In this document: in pieces, positions 47,083-54,624 of the stretch
How the letters are laid out: each line of letters begins with the position of its first letter
Position numbering within the stretch: the stretch's first letter is position 1
DNA from: Planctomycetota bacterium
Lineage (GTDB): Bacteria > Planctomycetota > UBA1135 > GCA-002686595
Assembly (NCBI GenBank): GCA_021413885.1
Contig: JAIOPM010000032.1
Coordinates: 108,741 to 172,740 of the forward strand
DNA: 64,000 bases
Direction of reading: 5' to 3'
Program-made: the position numbers and the translations under genes
The notes under the pieces: generated by a model
The model's database searches: none
Told to the model about the DNA's origin: nothing
Seen by the model: the letters and a program-made list of their open reading frames with translations, nothing else

Positions 47083-48222
47083 ATGCATCTCCGCACGCTC
47101 CCCCTCCTGCTCGCCGCTCTCAGCGGCGGCGTCGTTCCGACGTTCGCGCCAGTTTCCGCCGCGCAGAGCGGTCCGCCGACGATCGGCGCATCCACGTCGT
47201 TCGGCGGCGGAACGGCGATCGCGCCCGGAGGTCGACGCCGCATCCTGACGACCTATGTCACGGGCGCCACGCCGACCGCCGAGGTGGTCTTCCGCGTCCG
47301 CCTCGATCCGGCGATCGCACTCAGCGGCGTCGTCACGATCGCGGTGACGGATCCCCGGGGCATCACGCTCGACGGAATCGACTTCGTTCCTGGCACCCAT
47401 GGCACCGAAGTCGTCGTCGGCTCTCCGAGCAAAGTGATCGCGCACTACGACGTGGTCACCGGGGCCGTGCTCCCCGACTACGTGCCGCACACCGATCTGA
47501 TCGCGGCGCCGCCGGCGGGCGCGGGCACATGGCCGTCGACGGTCGTGAGCACTCCGACGCACGTCTACTACATCGAGAATCAGTTCGGCTTCGGCGCGAC
47601 GGCGTCCCACCGCATCATGCGCAAGCCCTTCGGGGGCGGGCCGGAGTCGATCGTATTCGACGGCGCGTTCGCCGGCGGACTCAAGAACTTCGAGGGACTC
47701 GAAGGCGTCGCCGGACGACTCTTCTTCTTCGGCGCGGATCCGGGCGATCCGGGCGCGCGCGCGTTGTTGAGCATCGGCATCTCGATGACCGGCGTGTGGA
47801 ACGGAATGTCGCCGCTCGTGGAGATCGGCGGACTGTTCAAGAGTCCGATGTCCAAGGACGGCTCCGACGAACTCGACTTCGACCCGGTGACCGGGCTCTT
47901 GTTCGGCACCAACATCATCAACGGCGAAGTCATCGCGTTCGACCCATTCCTCGGCGTCGAGGTGTCTTCGCCGGGAGCGATGCACTTCATTGACGGGATG
48001 CAGGTCGCCGGGAGCACCGGCAATCTCTCCCTCCTGGGCTTGGCGATCGACGGGATCCGCTCCGCCGGCGAGGGGCACCTCGTGGTGTCGGGGAAGGGCG
48101 GAGTGATCCTGTCGATCGATGTGGGCGGAGTGCTCGGCGACGGCGCGGACGACGGCGATGTGCTGCCGATCGTCTATGCGCCGGGCGTGTTGGATTTCGA
48201 CGACCTGACGGCGCTGCGCTAG
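47083..48222 (+). CDS. Secreted protein of unknown function
   Basis: 379 residues. Signal peptide MHLRTLPLLLAALSGGVVPTFAPVSA. The mature part is beta-rich and propeller-like: VVSTPTHVYYIENQFGFG, EGLEGVAGRLFFFGADPG, DELDFDPVTGLLFGTNIING, LGLAIDGIRSAGEGHLVV. No cysteines of note, no catalytic motif, and no SGPDDFV module. Extracellular binding protein is the best guess. ATG 47083 starts the signal sequence. Confidence 0.7.
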   Translation: MHLRTLPLLLAALSGGVVPTFAPVSAAQSGPPTIGASTSFGGGTAIAPGGRRRILTTYVTGATPTAEVVFRVRLDPAIALSGVVTIAVTDPRGITLDGIDFVPGTHGTEVVVGSPSKVIAHYDVVTGAVLPDYVPHTDLIAAPPAGAGTWPSTVVSTPTHVYYIENQFGFGATASHRIMRKPFGGGPESIVFDGAFAGGLKNFEGLEGVAGRLFFFGADPGDPGARALLSIGISMTGVWNGMSPLVEIGGLFKSPMSKDGSDELDFDPVTGLLFGTNIINGEVIAFDPFLGVEVSSPGAMHFIDGMQVAGSTGNLSLLGLAIDGIRSAGEGHLVVSGKGGVILSIDVGGVLGDGADDGDVLPIVYAPGVLDFDDLTALR

Positions 48223-48348
48223 CGCGTTCGCTCGACACCGCTCACACGACGGTCCGCCCGCGCGATCGGGGTGGGCCGTCGCTTCGTCGCGAGAGTGCCT
48301 TGCGCCCAGGCCGCGCGCAGGTCCGTGCTACGATCGCTCGCGAGGCCC

Positions 48349-50241
48349 ATGGACGGTCAGCCGAACGAACGCAGCCGTGAGTTCAGCGCGGAAGCGATCG
48401 AGGGTTGGGTCGCCGAGTTCGCCGCTCGGCGCGAACGCGGCGAAGCACTGACGGCGCGAGCCTTCGCGACGGAGCGACCGCTCGGCGGCGAGCGACTGCT
48501 GCGAGCGCTGCTCGCCCTGGAGCACGCTGACGCTTTGCTCCCCGGGGTGTCCTCCGACGTGCCGGACCGGGTTGGTCCGTACGCGGTGCTCGGCGAACTC
48601 GGACGCGGCGGCATGGGACGGGTGTTCCGCGTCGAGCACCACGCGCGGCCCGGCGAAGTGCTCGCGTTGAAGCTCCTCCACGATTCGCTCCAGCACGATT
48701 TGCGAGCCCTCGAACGCTTCCGCCGCGAAGCGCAGGCTCTCGAACGCGTGCGTCATGCCGGAGTCGTGCGTTCGTTCGAGAGCGGAGTCGACGCCGGTCG
48801 GCCCTATTTGGTGATGGACCTCGTCGACGGCGTGCCGCTCTCGCGGCTGCTCGCCGAAGCGCGCACGAACGGTGCGGCTCAGCTTGCGCTGCCAGGAGCG
48901 CACGATCGCTACCTGCGTGCGGCGGAGCTCGTCGCTCGTGCGGCGCGCGCGGTCGCCGCCGCCCACGCCGAAGGCGTCCTCCACCGCGACCTCAACCCGC
49001 GCAACGTGATCCTGCGGCCCGACGGCGAACCCGTGCTCGTCGACTTCGGCCTGGTCCACGCCGAGGGCTCGAAGACGTTGACCGGCACCGGCGATCTGAT
49101 CGGCACGCCGCAGTACATGGCGCCGGAGCAAGCGCGCGGCGAGCGCGTCGACGAACGTGTCGACGTCTTCGGTCTCGGCGCGATCCTGTTCGAACTCACG
49201 ACGCTCGAGCCGCCGCGCAGCGCCGAAGAGACCCTCGCGCTCCTGCGTCAGGCGAGCGATCTGCCGCTGCCGTCTCCCCGCTCGCGCAACGCCGCGATGC
49301 CTCCGGCGCTCGCGCGCATCGTCGCCGACGCGACGGCGTTCCGTCCCGCATGGCGCTACTCCGACGCCGGAGCGTTGGCGGAGGACCTGGAAGCGTTCGT
49401 CGCGGGCCGACCGATCGCGGCGCGGTCTCCAGGGCTCGCGCGCACGGCACAGGAATTCTGGCTGCGGCGACGCAGGACCCTGGTGTTCGCCGGGTCCGCC
49501 GCCGCTGTGCTCGCGGTGCCGTTGGTGTTCTGGCTCGGCGGCGTGTTCGCTGCGGCGCCGCCCGACGCCGAGCAAGTGCGCGCGCTACGCAGTCGAGCGA
49601 TCGTCGGCCTGCTCGACGGCGACCTCGCGACCGCCCGCGACGCCGAGGAGGAACTCGCGCAGCTCTTGCCCGACGACGCACGCGAAGAAGTCTTGCGCGC
49701 GCTCGTGAACGGGAACCTGCCGGCGTCGTCGAGCGATCCAGCGGTGAACGCGCTGATCGAGGGCGAGCGTCTGCGCCGCGCCGGACGTCCCGCCGAGGCG
49801 ATCGCGCAGTTCGACGTCTCGTGGAATCTCGCGCCGGGATCGTTGCTCGTCGCAGCCCTCCGCGGTCTCGCGCGTCTCGAGGCGGGCCACTTCGTCGACG
49901 CCGCCGGCGCGTTCGAGCCCCTCGCGTACGACTTGGGCGCATCGCTGACCGTGCACCGTTCGCTCGGTCGCGCTTACGAGGGACTCGGGAAGACGGCCGA
50001 CGCGGTGAAAGCGCGCGAAGCGGCGCGAGCGCTCGCTCCGAACGATCCGGAGGTCGGCTTCGACCTTGCGCGGGCCTTGCATGCCGACGGCCGCCGGGAC
50101 GATGCGTTGCGGGAAGCGCGGCGCGTGCTTGCTCTCGACGACCCGGCTGGGAGGAGCTCGTGCGCGGAGTTTGCGCGGCAGCTCGAGGCACGCGGACTGA
50201 CCGGCGACGCGGCGGCCTACGAGCAGCTCGCTCGCGACTGA
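48349..50241 (+). CDS. Transmembrane Ser/Thr protein kinase with TPR-like tail
   Basis: 630 residues. Helical N-terminus 10-70. The kinase spans 78-350: LGRGGMGRVF, K108 in ALKLL, LHRDLNPRNVI at 211-221 (Asn where most kinases have Lys), DFG at 232-234, GTPQYMAPEQ. Membrane helix about 377-402, then extracytoplasmic TPR-like repeats (GRPAEAIAQFDVSWNLAPGS, SLGRAYEGLGKTADAVKARE). ATG 48349 begins the protein. The stop is 38 bases before an ECF sigma gene, so the pair is probably one operon: kinase signal to sigma factor. Confidence 0.87.
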   Translation: MDGQPNERSREFSAEAIEGWVAEFAARRERGEALTARAFATERPLGGERLLRALLALEHADALLPGVSSDVPDRVGPYAVLGELGRGGMGRVFRVEHHARPGEVLALKLLHDSLQHDLRALERFRREAQALERVRHAGVVRSFESGVDAGRPYLVMDLVDGVPLSRLLAEARTNGAAQLALPGAHDRYLRAAELVARAARAVAAAHAEGVLHRDLNPRNVILRPDGEPVLVDFGLVHAEGSKTLTGTGDLIGTPQYMAPEQARGERVDERVDVFGLGAILFELTTLEPPRSAEETLALLRQASDLPLPSPRSRNAAMPPALARIVADATAFRPAWRYSDAGALAEDLEAFVAGRPIAARSPGLARTAQEFWLRRRRTLVFAGSAAAVLAVPLVFWLGGVFAAAPPDAEQVRALRSRAIVGLLDGDLATARDAEEELAQLLPDDAREEVLRALVNGNLPASSSDPAVNALIEGERLRRAGRPAEAIAQFDVSWNLAPGSLLVAALRGLARLEAGHFVDAAGAFEPLAYDLGASLTVHRSLGRAYEGLGKTADAVKAREAARALAPNDPEVGFDLARALHADGRRDDALREARRVLALDDPAGRSSCAEFARQLEARGLTGDAAAYEQLARD

Positions 50242-50279
50242 TCGCCGTCCGACCGCGCGCGGGTCCGTACAATCGGAGC

Positions 50280-50873
50280 GTGAGCGGATTCCCGAGCGAA
50301 CCGGACGAGAGCGCGTCGTTGGAGCTCGTTGCGCGCATCCAGGGCGGAGACTCGCGCGCGTGGGACGAACTCTACCGGCGTTACCACGACCAGCTGCTCT
50401 TCACCGTGCGCATGCGGCTCGGCAGCGGATTGCGTTCCGTGCTGCAAAGCGAAGACGTCTTTCAGAGCGTCGCTCTCGACGCGCTTTCAGCGTTGAAGCG
50501 CTTCGAGTACCGCGGGCCCGGAAGCCTCGAGCGCTACCTCAAGCAGATGGTGCTCAACAAGATTCGTGATCGCGCCAAGGCGTTCGGCGCCGCGAAACGC
50601 GCCGGGCAGCTCGTCGGCGCGGAAGCAGCCTTCGACGACCTTGCGGCGCCCCGCGACGCGGAGGTCGGCTACTACGAAGCGGCGGTGTACGTTCGCCTCG
50701 AGCGCGCGATCGCCGGACTTCCCGACGAGATGCGCGAAGTGTTGCTCTTGCGACGCATCGAAGGTCTGTCGAGCCTCGAAGTCGCGGAACGACTCGGCAA
50801 GTCCGACGCGTCGGTCCGCCAGATCGCCTCGCGCGCGATGGCGCGACTCGCGACGAGGATGGCGGAGTCGTAG
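50280..50873 (+). CDS. ECF-type RNA polymerase sigma factor (kinase-linked)
   Basis: 197 residues. Region 2 at about 20-85 reads AWDELYRRYHDQLLFTVRMR, LQSEDVFQSVALDALSALKRF and SLERYLKQMVLNKIRDRAK. Region 4 at about 140-190 reads LPDEMREVLLLRRIEGLSSLEVAERLGKSD and VRQIASRAM. The usual DAEDLVQE motif reads LQSEDVFQS, as in planctomycetal ECFs that lie beside kinases. GTG 50280 has GGAG four bases upstream. Likely activated by phosphorylation from the adjacent kinase instead of by an anti-sigma factor. Convergent with the acyl-CoA dehydrogenase gene. Confidence 0.88.
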   Translation: MSGFPSEPDESASLELVARIQGGDSRAWDELYRRYHDQLLFTVRMRLGSGLRSVLQSEDVFQSVALDALSALKRFEYRGPGSLERYLKQMVLNKIRDRAKAFGAAKRAGQLVGAEAAFDDLAAPRDAEVGYYEAAVYVRLERAIAGLPDEMREVLLLRRIEGLSSLEVAERLGKSDASVRQIASRAMARLATRMAES

Positions 50874-50879
50874 CTCGCG

Positions 50880-52034
50880 TCAGTCGACGAGTTCGCGCGC
50901 CAGGATCAGCTTCTGGATCTCGCTCGTGCCTTCGTAGATGCGCAAGGCGCGCGTGTCGCGGAAGAGCCGCTCGACGACCGTCCCCTTCTTCACGCCGAGG
51001 CCGCCGAAGTGCTGCACCGCGCGGTCGCAGATCCACGACGCGGTTTCGGTCGCGATCAGCTTCGCGCGCGCGACTTCCTTGACCGCGCGTTCGCCGCGGT
51101 CGACGGCGTTCGCGGCTTCGTCGACGAGGAGCTCCGCCGCGCGCAGCCGCGCGTCCATCTCGGCGAGGTCGAAACGCAGGCCTTGGTTCGCCGCCAGCGG
51201 TTTGCCGAATTGCGCGCGACCTTTCAGCCGCGCGATCGATTCGTCGAGCGCTCGTCGCGCGAAACCGTTCGCGGCGGCGGCGACCGACGTGCGGAAGCGG
51301 GCGAGCGTCGCGAGCGCGAGCTCGAGCCCTTCGCCGACCGCGCCGAGTCGCTCCGCGTCGTCGACTTCGACGCCGTCGAAGCGCAACTCGCCGATCGGGT
51401 GCGGGCCGATGACTTCGAAGCGTTCCGCGACGAGCCCGCGCGAACTCGCCGGCACGTGGAACATCGTCAACGAGCTCTTGCCGCCGTCGCCGGCGTCGCC
51501 CGACGTGCGCGCGAGCACCGAGTAGAAGTGCGCGATGCCGGCGTTCGAGATGAACGTCTTCGCGCCGGTCAGGCGCCAACCGCCGGCGCGTTTCTCGGCG
51601 CGCAAACGAACGCCGCCGAGATCGGAGCCCGCGTCGGGTTCGGTCAACGCGAACGCGGCGATGCGCTCGCCCGCGGCGACGCGCGGCAGGAGCTCGGCGC
51701 GCAACGCGTCGGAACCGCCGCGCGCGATCGGGTACGAGCCCAAGCCCTGCATCACGAACATCACGTCGAGCATGCCGGAGCGGTACGCGAGCCGTGATCG
51801 CGCGGCGCACAGCGCGCGCACGCTGACGTCCTTCGCATCGCTCAGCCCGCCGGTCTTCGCTCCGCCGAACGCTTCGGGCACCGTCCAACGCAAGAGCTCC
51901 ACCTCGGCGAGGATCGCGAGCGCCTTCTTCGCCGCCGCGGTTTCGTCGAGGCCTTCGAGCATCGGCTCGCCCGCGCGCGCGACGCGTTCCGCGAGCGCGT
52001 CGAGGTCCGCGAGCACGCTCGGATCGAAGCTCAT
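50880..52034 (-). CDS. Acyl-CoA dehydrogenase
   Basis: 384 residues. FAD-dependent alpha,beta-dehydrogenation of an acyl-CoA. AAFALTEPDAGSDLGGVRL and FISNAGIAHFYSVLA form the FAD and substrate region; RRALDESIARLKGRAQFGKPL, LRFDLAEMDARLRAAELLV, and the catalytic-side AVQHFGGLGVKKGTVVERLFRDTRALRIYEGTSEIQKLI follow in order. Substrate chain length cannot be told. ATG 52034 overlaps the hydratase stop as ATGA. Last gene of a five-gene operon. Confidence 0.93.
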   Translation of the reverse strand: MSFDPSVLADLDALAERVARAGEPMLEGLDETAAAKKALAILAEVELLRWTVPEAFGGAKTGGLSDAKDVSVRALCAARSRLAYRSGMLDVMFVMQGLGSYPIARGGSDALRAELLPRVAAGERIAAFALTEPDAGSDLGGVRLRAEKRAGGWRLTGAKTFISNAGIAHFYSVLARTSGDAGDGGKSSLTMFHVPASSRGLVAERFEVIGPHPIGELRFDGVEVDDAERLGAVGEGLELALATLARFRTSVAAAANGFARRALDESIARLKGRAQFGKPLAANQGLRFDLAEMDARLRAAELLVDEAANAVDRGERAVKEVARAKLIATETASWICDRAVQHFGGLGVKKGTVVERLFRDTRALRIYEGTSEIQKLILARELVD

Positions 52035-52834
52035 CGCACGCTCCGCTTGCGGTATTCCGGCGGACGCTTCGCCGTCGCGGCGTCGAAGCCTTCCTTGTAG
52101 TCGGGGTGCTTCATGCACTCGGCCTGGATCCAACCTTCGGCCTGCATCGCGGCGCCGAGCGTCATCGACGCCTCCGCGTTGAGCATGCGTTTCGTCACGC
52201 GCATCCCCATCGTCGGACCGTCGGCGAGCTTCTGCGCCCAACGCTGCGCTTCGCCCGCGAGTTCGGCGGCGGGCACGACCTTGTTGTAGAGCCCGATCTC
52301 GAACGCGCGCTTCGCGTCGATGAACTCGCCGAGCATCAAGAGCTCGCTCGCGTGCCCCATTCCGACGATGCGCGGCAACAGCCACGCGGCGCCCATGTCG
52401 GCGCCGGAGAGTCCGACCTTCGTGAAGAGGAACGCGATCTTCGCTTCGTCGCACGCGAGCCGCAGGTCCGCCGCGATCGCCATCACCGCGCCCGCGCCGC
52501 ACGTCGTGCCGTTGAGCGCGGCGACGATCGGCTTCTCGAGGCGACGCATGTTCTCGATCAGGTCGCACGTCATGCGCGTGAACGCGAGCACGTCGGCGTC
52601 GCCCATCCCGAACATGCGGCCGATGATGTCCTTGACGTCGCCGCCGGAGCAGAACGCGCGGCCGGTGCCGGTCAGGACGACGGAACGCACGCTCTCGCGC
52701 TCGTTCAACGCCGCGAACGTGTCGCGCAACTCGGCGTAGGAATCGAAGGTGAGCGCGTTGAGTCGCTCGGGCCGATCGAGACGGATCGTCGCGACGCCGT
52801 CGGCCTCGCTGTAGCGGAAATGCTTGGGGTTCAT
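52031..52834 (-). CDS. Enoyl-CoA hydratase/isomerase family protein
   Basis: 267 residues with the crotonase fold: FRYSEADGVATIRLDRPERLNAL, VVLTGTGRAFCSGGDVKDI for the first oxyanion turn, KPIVAALNGTTCGAGAVMAI for the second, DLRLACDEAKIAFLFTKVGL. The catalytic Glu pair is not both obvious (SGADMGAAWLLPRIVG), so hydratase or another crotonase reaction is possible. It overlaps the small gene upstream and the dehydrogenase downstream by four bases each. Confidence 0.9.
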   Translation of the reverse strand: MNPKHFRYSEADGVATIRLDRPERLNALTFDSYAELRDTFAALNERESVRSVVLTGTGRAFCSGGDVKDIIGRMFGMGDADVLAFTRMTCDLIENMRRLEKPIVAALNGTTCGAGAVMAIAADLRLACDEAKIAFLFTKVGLSGADMGAAWLLPRIVGMGHASELLMLGEFIDAKRAFEIGLYNKVVPAAELAGEAQRWAQKLADGPTMGMRVTKRMLNAEASMTLGAAMQAEGWIQAECMKHPDYKEGFDAATAKRPPEYRKRSVR

Positions 52835-53304
52835 GGCAGGTTCTTGCCGCGCTTCTTCTCGCGCACGGCGCGCAGGTGCTCCTTCGCGCGGGCGAGCACT
52901 TCAGGCGTCGCCGTCGGTGCGGGTGCGGGCCTCGCTTCGCGGGCCGTCTTCACACGCGCTCGCGCGCGAGCCAAGACGTGCGGAGGCGGGCTCTCGTCGT
53001 CCGGCGTCGGCGCACGCTCGATCTTCGTACCAGGGACGACGGCCTTCGGATCGATCGCACCGTCCGCGACTCCATCCTCGAGGTCCGTGCGCTCGATCGC
53101 GGCGAGCAGCTCTTCTTTGGTGAGAAGCCCTTTCGCGATCATCAGATCTCCGAGGGCCCGAGTGACGAGCGCGACGCGTCCGAGGTCGCGTTCGGCGTCG
53201 GACAAACGGCGGCCGCGCGCCCGACCGAAGGAGCCGAGACGCGAGAGCTGCTCGTCGATGCGCTGCAGCTCGTGGTACGTCCATCCGTAGAGCATGGATC
53301 TCAT
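52831..53304 (-). CDS. Small cytoplasmic protein of unknown function in beta-oxidation operon
   Basis: 157 residues, no signal or membrane helix. An N-terminal helix MLYGWTYHELQRIDEQLSRL precedes a segment ALGDLMIAKGLLTKEELLAAI that looks like the small GspE/MshE N-terminal fold. A Pro-rich stretch and a basic helical tail (VLARAKEHLRAVREKKRGK) follow. ATG 53304 has GAGG eight bases before it; an ATG nine bases later is possible. Stop overlaps the hydratase start as ATGA, so expression is tied to it. Function unknown. Confidence 0.7.
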   Translation of the reverse strand: MRSMLYGWTYHELQRIDEQLSRLGSFGRARGRRLSDAERDLGRVALVTRALGDLMIAKGLLTKEELLAAIERTDLEDGVADGAIDPKAVVPGTKIERAPTPDDESPPPHVLARARARVKTAREARPAPAPTATPEVLARAKEHLRAVREKKRGKNLP

Positions 53305-53314
53305 GTGGACAGCC

Positions 53315-53719
53315 TCAGCTGATCGCGGCGACGCCTTGGATCTCGACCAACGCGCCGGGCTCGAGCAACGCCGCCACTTGCACGAGCGCCATCGCCGGGT
53401 AGTGACGGCCGACGACGCGCTTCCAGATCGAGCCGAGTTCGCCCGTCGCCGCGCGGTACTGCGCCGCGTCGACGACGAAGATGGTCAAGGAAGCGAGATG
53501 ATCGGGCCGACCGCCGGCCGCGCGCAACGCATCGACAACGTTCGACAGCGCCCGATCGAACTGCTGCGCGAAATTTCCGGCGCCGACGAGCTTCTCGTCC
53601 GCGTCCCACGCGATCTGCCCGGCGAGGAAGACGAGCTTGGCGCCCGCCGGCACGACCACGGCGTTGGAATAACCCTTCGGCGACTTCCAGCCGAAGGGGT
53701 TGACGGTCTCGAGCGGCAT
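53315..53719 (-). CDS. RidA/YjgF-family protein
   Basis: 134 residues: NPFGWKSPKGYSNAVVVPAG, VFLAGQIAWDADEKLVGAG, QFDRALSNVVDALRAAGGRP, VAALLEPGALVEIQGVAAI. Family members hydrolyse reactive enamine/imine intermediates from PLP enzymes, or have related roles. The usual Arg of RidA (in the xxPR-A segment) is not obvious, so it may belong to another YjgF subgroup. It lies ten bases from the next gene and nine after the SDR gene. Confidence 0.88.
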   Translation of the reverse strand: MPLETVNPFGWKSPKGYSNAVVVPAGAKLVFLAGQIAWDADEKLVGAGNFAQQFDRALSNVVDALRAAGGRPDHLASLTIFVVDAAQYRAATGELGSIWKRVVGRHYPAMALVQVAALLEPGALVEIQGVAAIS

Positions 53720-53728
53720 CGCGGCAGT

Positions 53729-54505
53729 CTAGCGTTTCTCGATGACGCGGCTCGCGCTGCCGTCGAGCTCGACGATCCAACCGTTGCGGCCCTCGCCCAT
53801 CAGATCGACGACTGCGTCGGCGACGGCCTCGACGGTGACCAAACACCCGCCCGGATTCTGCGCGGCGAGCAAGGCGCGAGCGTCGCTCTCGTTGCGTTTC
53901 GTCTTCTCGACCAGGCGCTTCACCGACGCATCGGTCATCGGTGAATCGACGTAGTGCGGACAGACGCACGCGATCGAGACGCCGCTCTCGGCGAGCTCGT
54001 CCGCCGCCGCGCGCGAGTAGCCGACCAACGCGTGCTTCGACGCGCAGTACGCGCTGACGTACTTGTAGCCGCGCAGGCCGGCCGACGACGCGACGTTGAC
54101 GATGCGGCCGAACTTCTGGCGCTTCATCTCGGGCAGGAACGCCTCGATCAAACGCCGCGGACCGTGGAAGTTGACGCGCAGGTGCTTCTCGACCAGGTCC
54201 TCGCTCGGGTGGACGAGCGGCGCGGAGATCGCGATGCCCGCGTTGTTGACCAGGCCGTCGAGCGCGAGCTCGCGATCTTTCAACCGATCGAGCGCGTGCG
54301 TCAACGACGTGACGTCGCCGACGTCGAGCGCGAGGCCTTCGGCCCGGCCGCCGGCCTTGACGATCTCGCGCGCGACCTCATCGCAACGCTCCTTCGAACG
54401 CGCCGCCGCGAACACGAACCAACCCGCGCGGCCGAGGGCCTTCGCGATCGCCTCGCCGATGCCGCGGCTCGCACCGGTGACGAGCACGCTACGGATCTGG
54501 GCCAT
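53729..54505 (-). CDS. SDR-family oxidoreductase
   Basis: 258 residues of classical short-chain dehydrogenase type. Cofactor loop VTGASRGIGEAIAKAL, NNAGIAISAPLV, Ser in IVNVASSAGLRG and the YxxxK pair in VSAYCASKHALVG. DVGDVTSLTHALDRL follows the Rossmann beta-4. The C-terminal tail GRNGWIVELDG is variable. Probably a 3-hydroxyacyl-CoA or related alcohol dehydrogenase, first gene of the five-gene fatty-acid or branched-acid operon. Confidence 0.92.
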   Translation of the reverse strand: MAQIRSVLVTGASRGIGEAIAKALGRAGWFVFAAARSKERCDEVAREIVKAGGRAEGLALDVGDVTSLTHALDRLKDRELALDGLVNNAGIAISAPLVHPSEDLVEKHLRVNFHGPRRLIEAFLPEMKRQKFGRIVNVASSAGLRGYKYVSAYCASKHALVGYSRAAADELAESGVSIACVCPHYVDSPMTDASVKRLVEKTKRNESDARALLAAQNPGGCLVTVEAVADAVVDLMGEGRNGWIVELDGSASRVIEKR

Positions 54506-54624
54506 CGCCAGAGTGTGCCGTCGCGAGGGCGCGACGGCGAGCGAGCGGTTTCTCGACGAATCCCGGTGGTCGCCGGGCGCGGTCCGCGCGGACCTCTCAC
54601 CGGCTCCCCACCCACGAGGACTCC

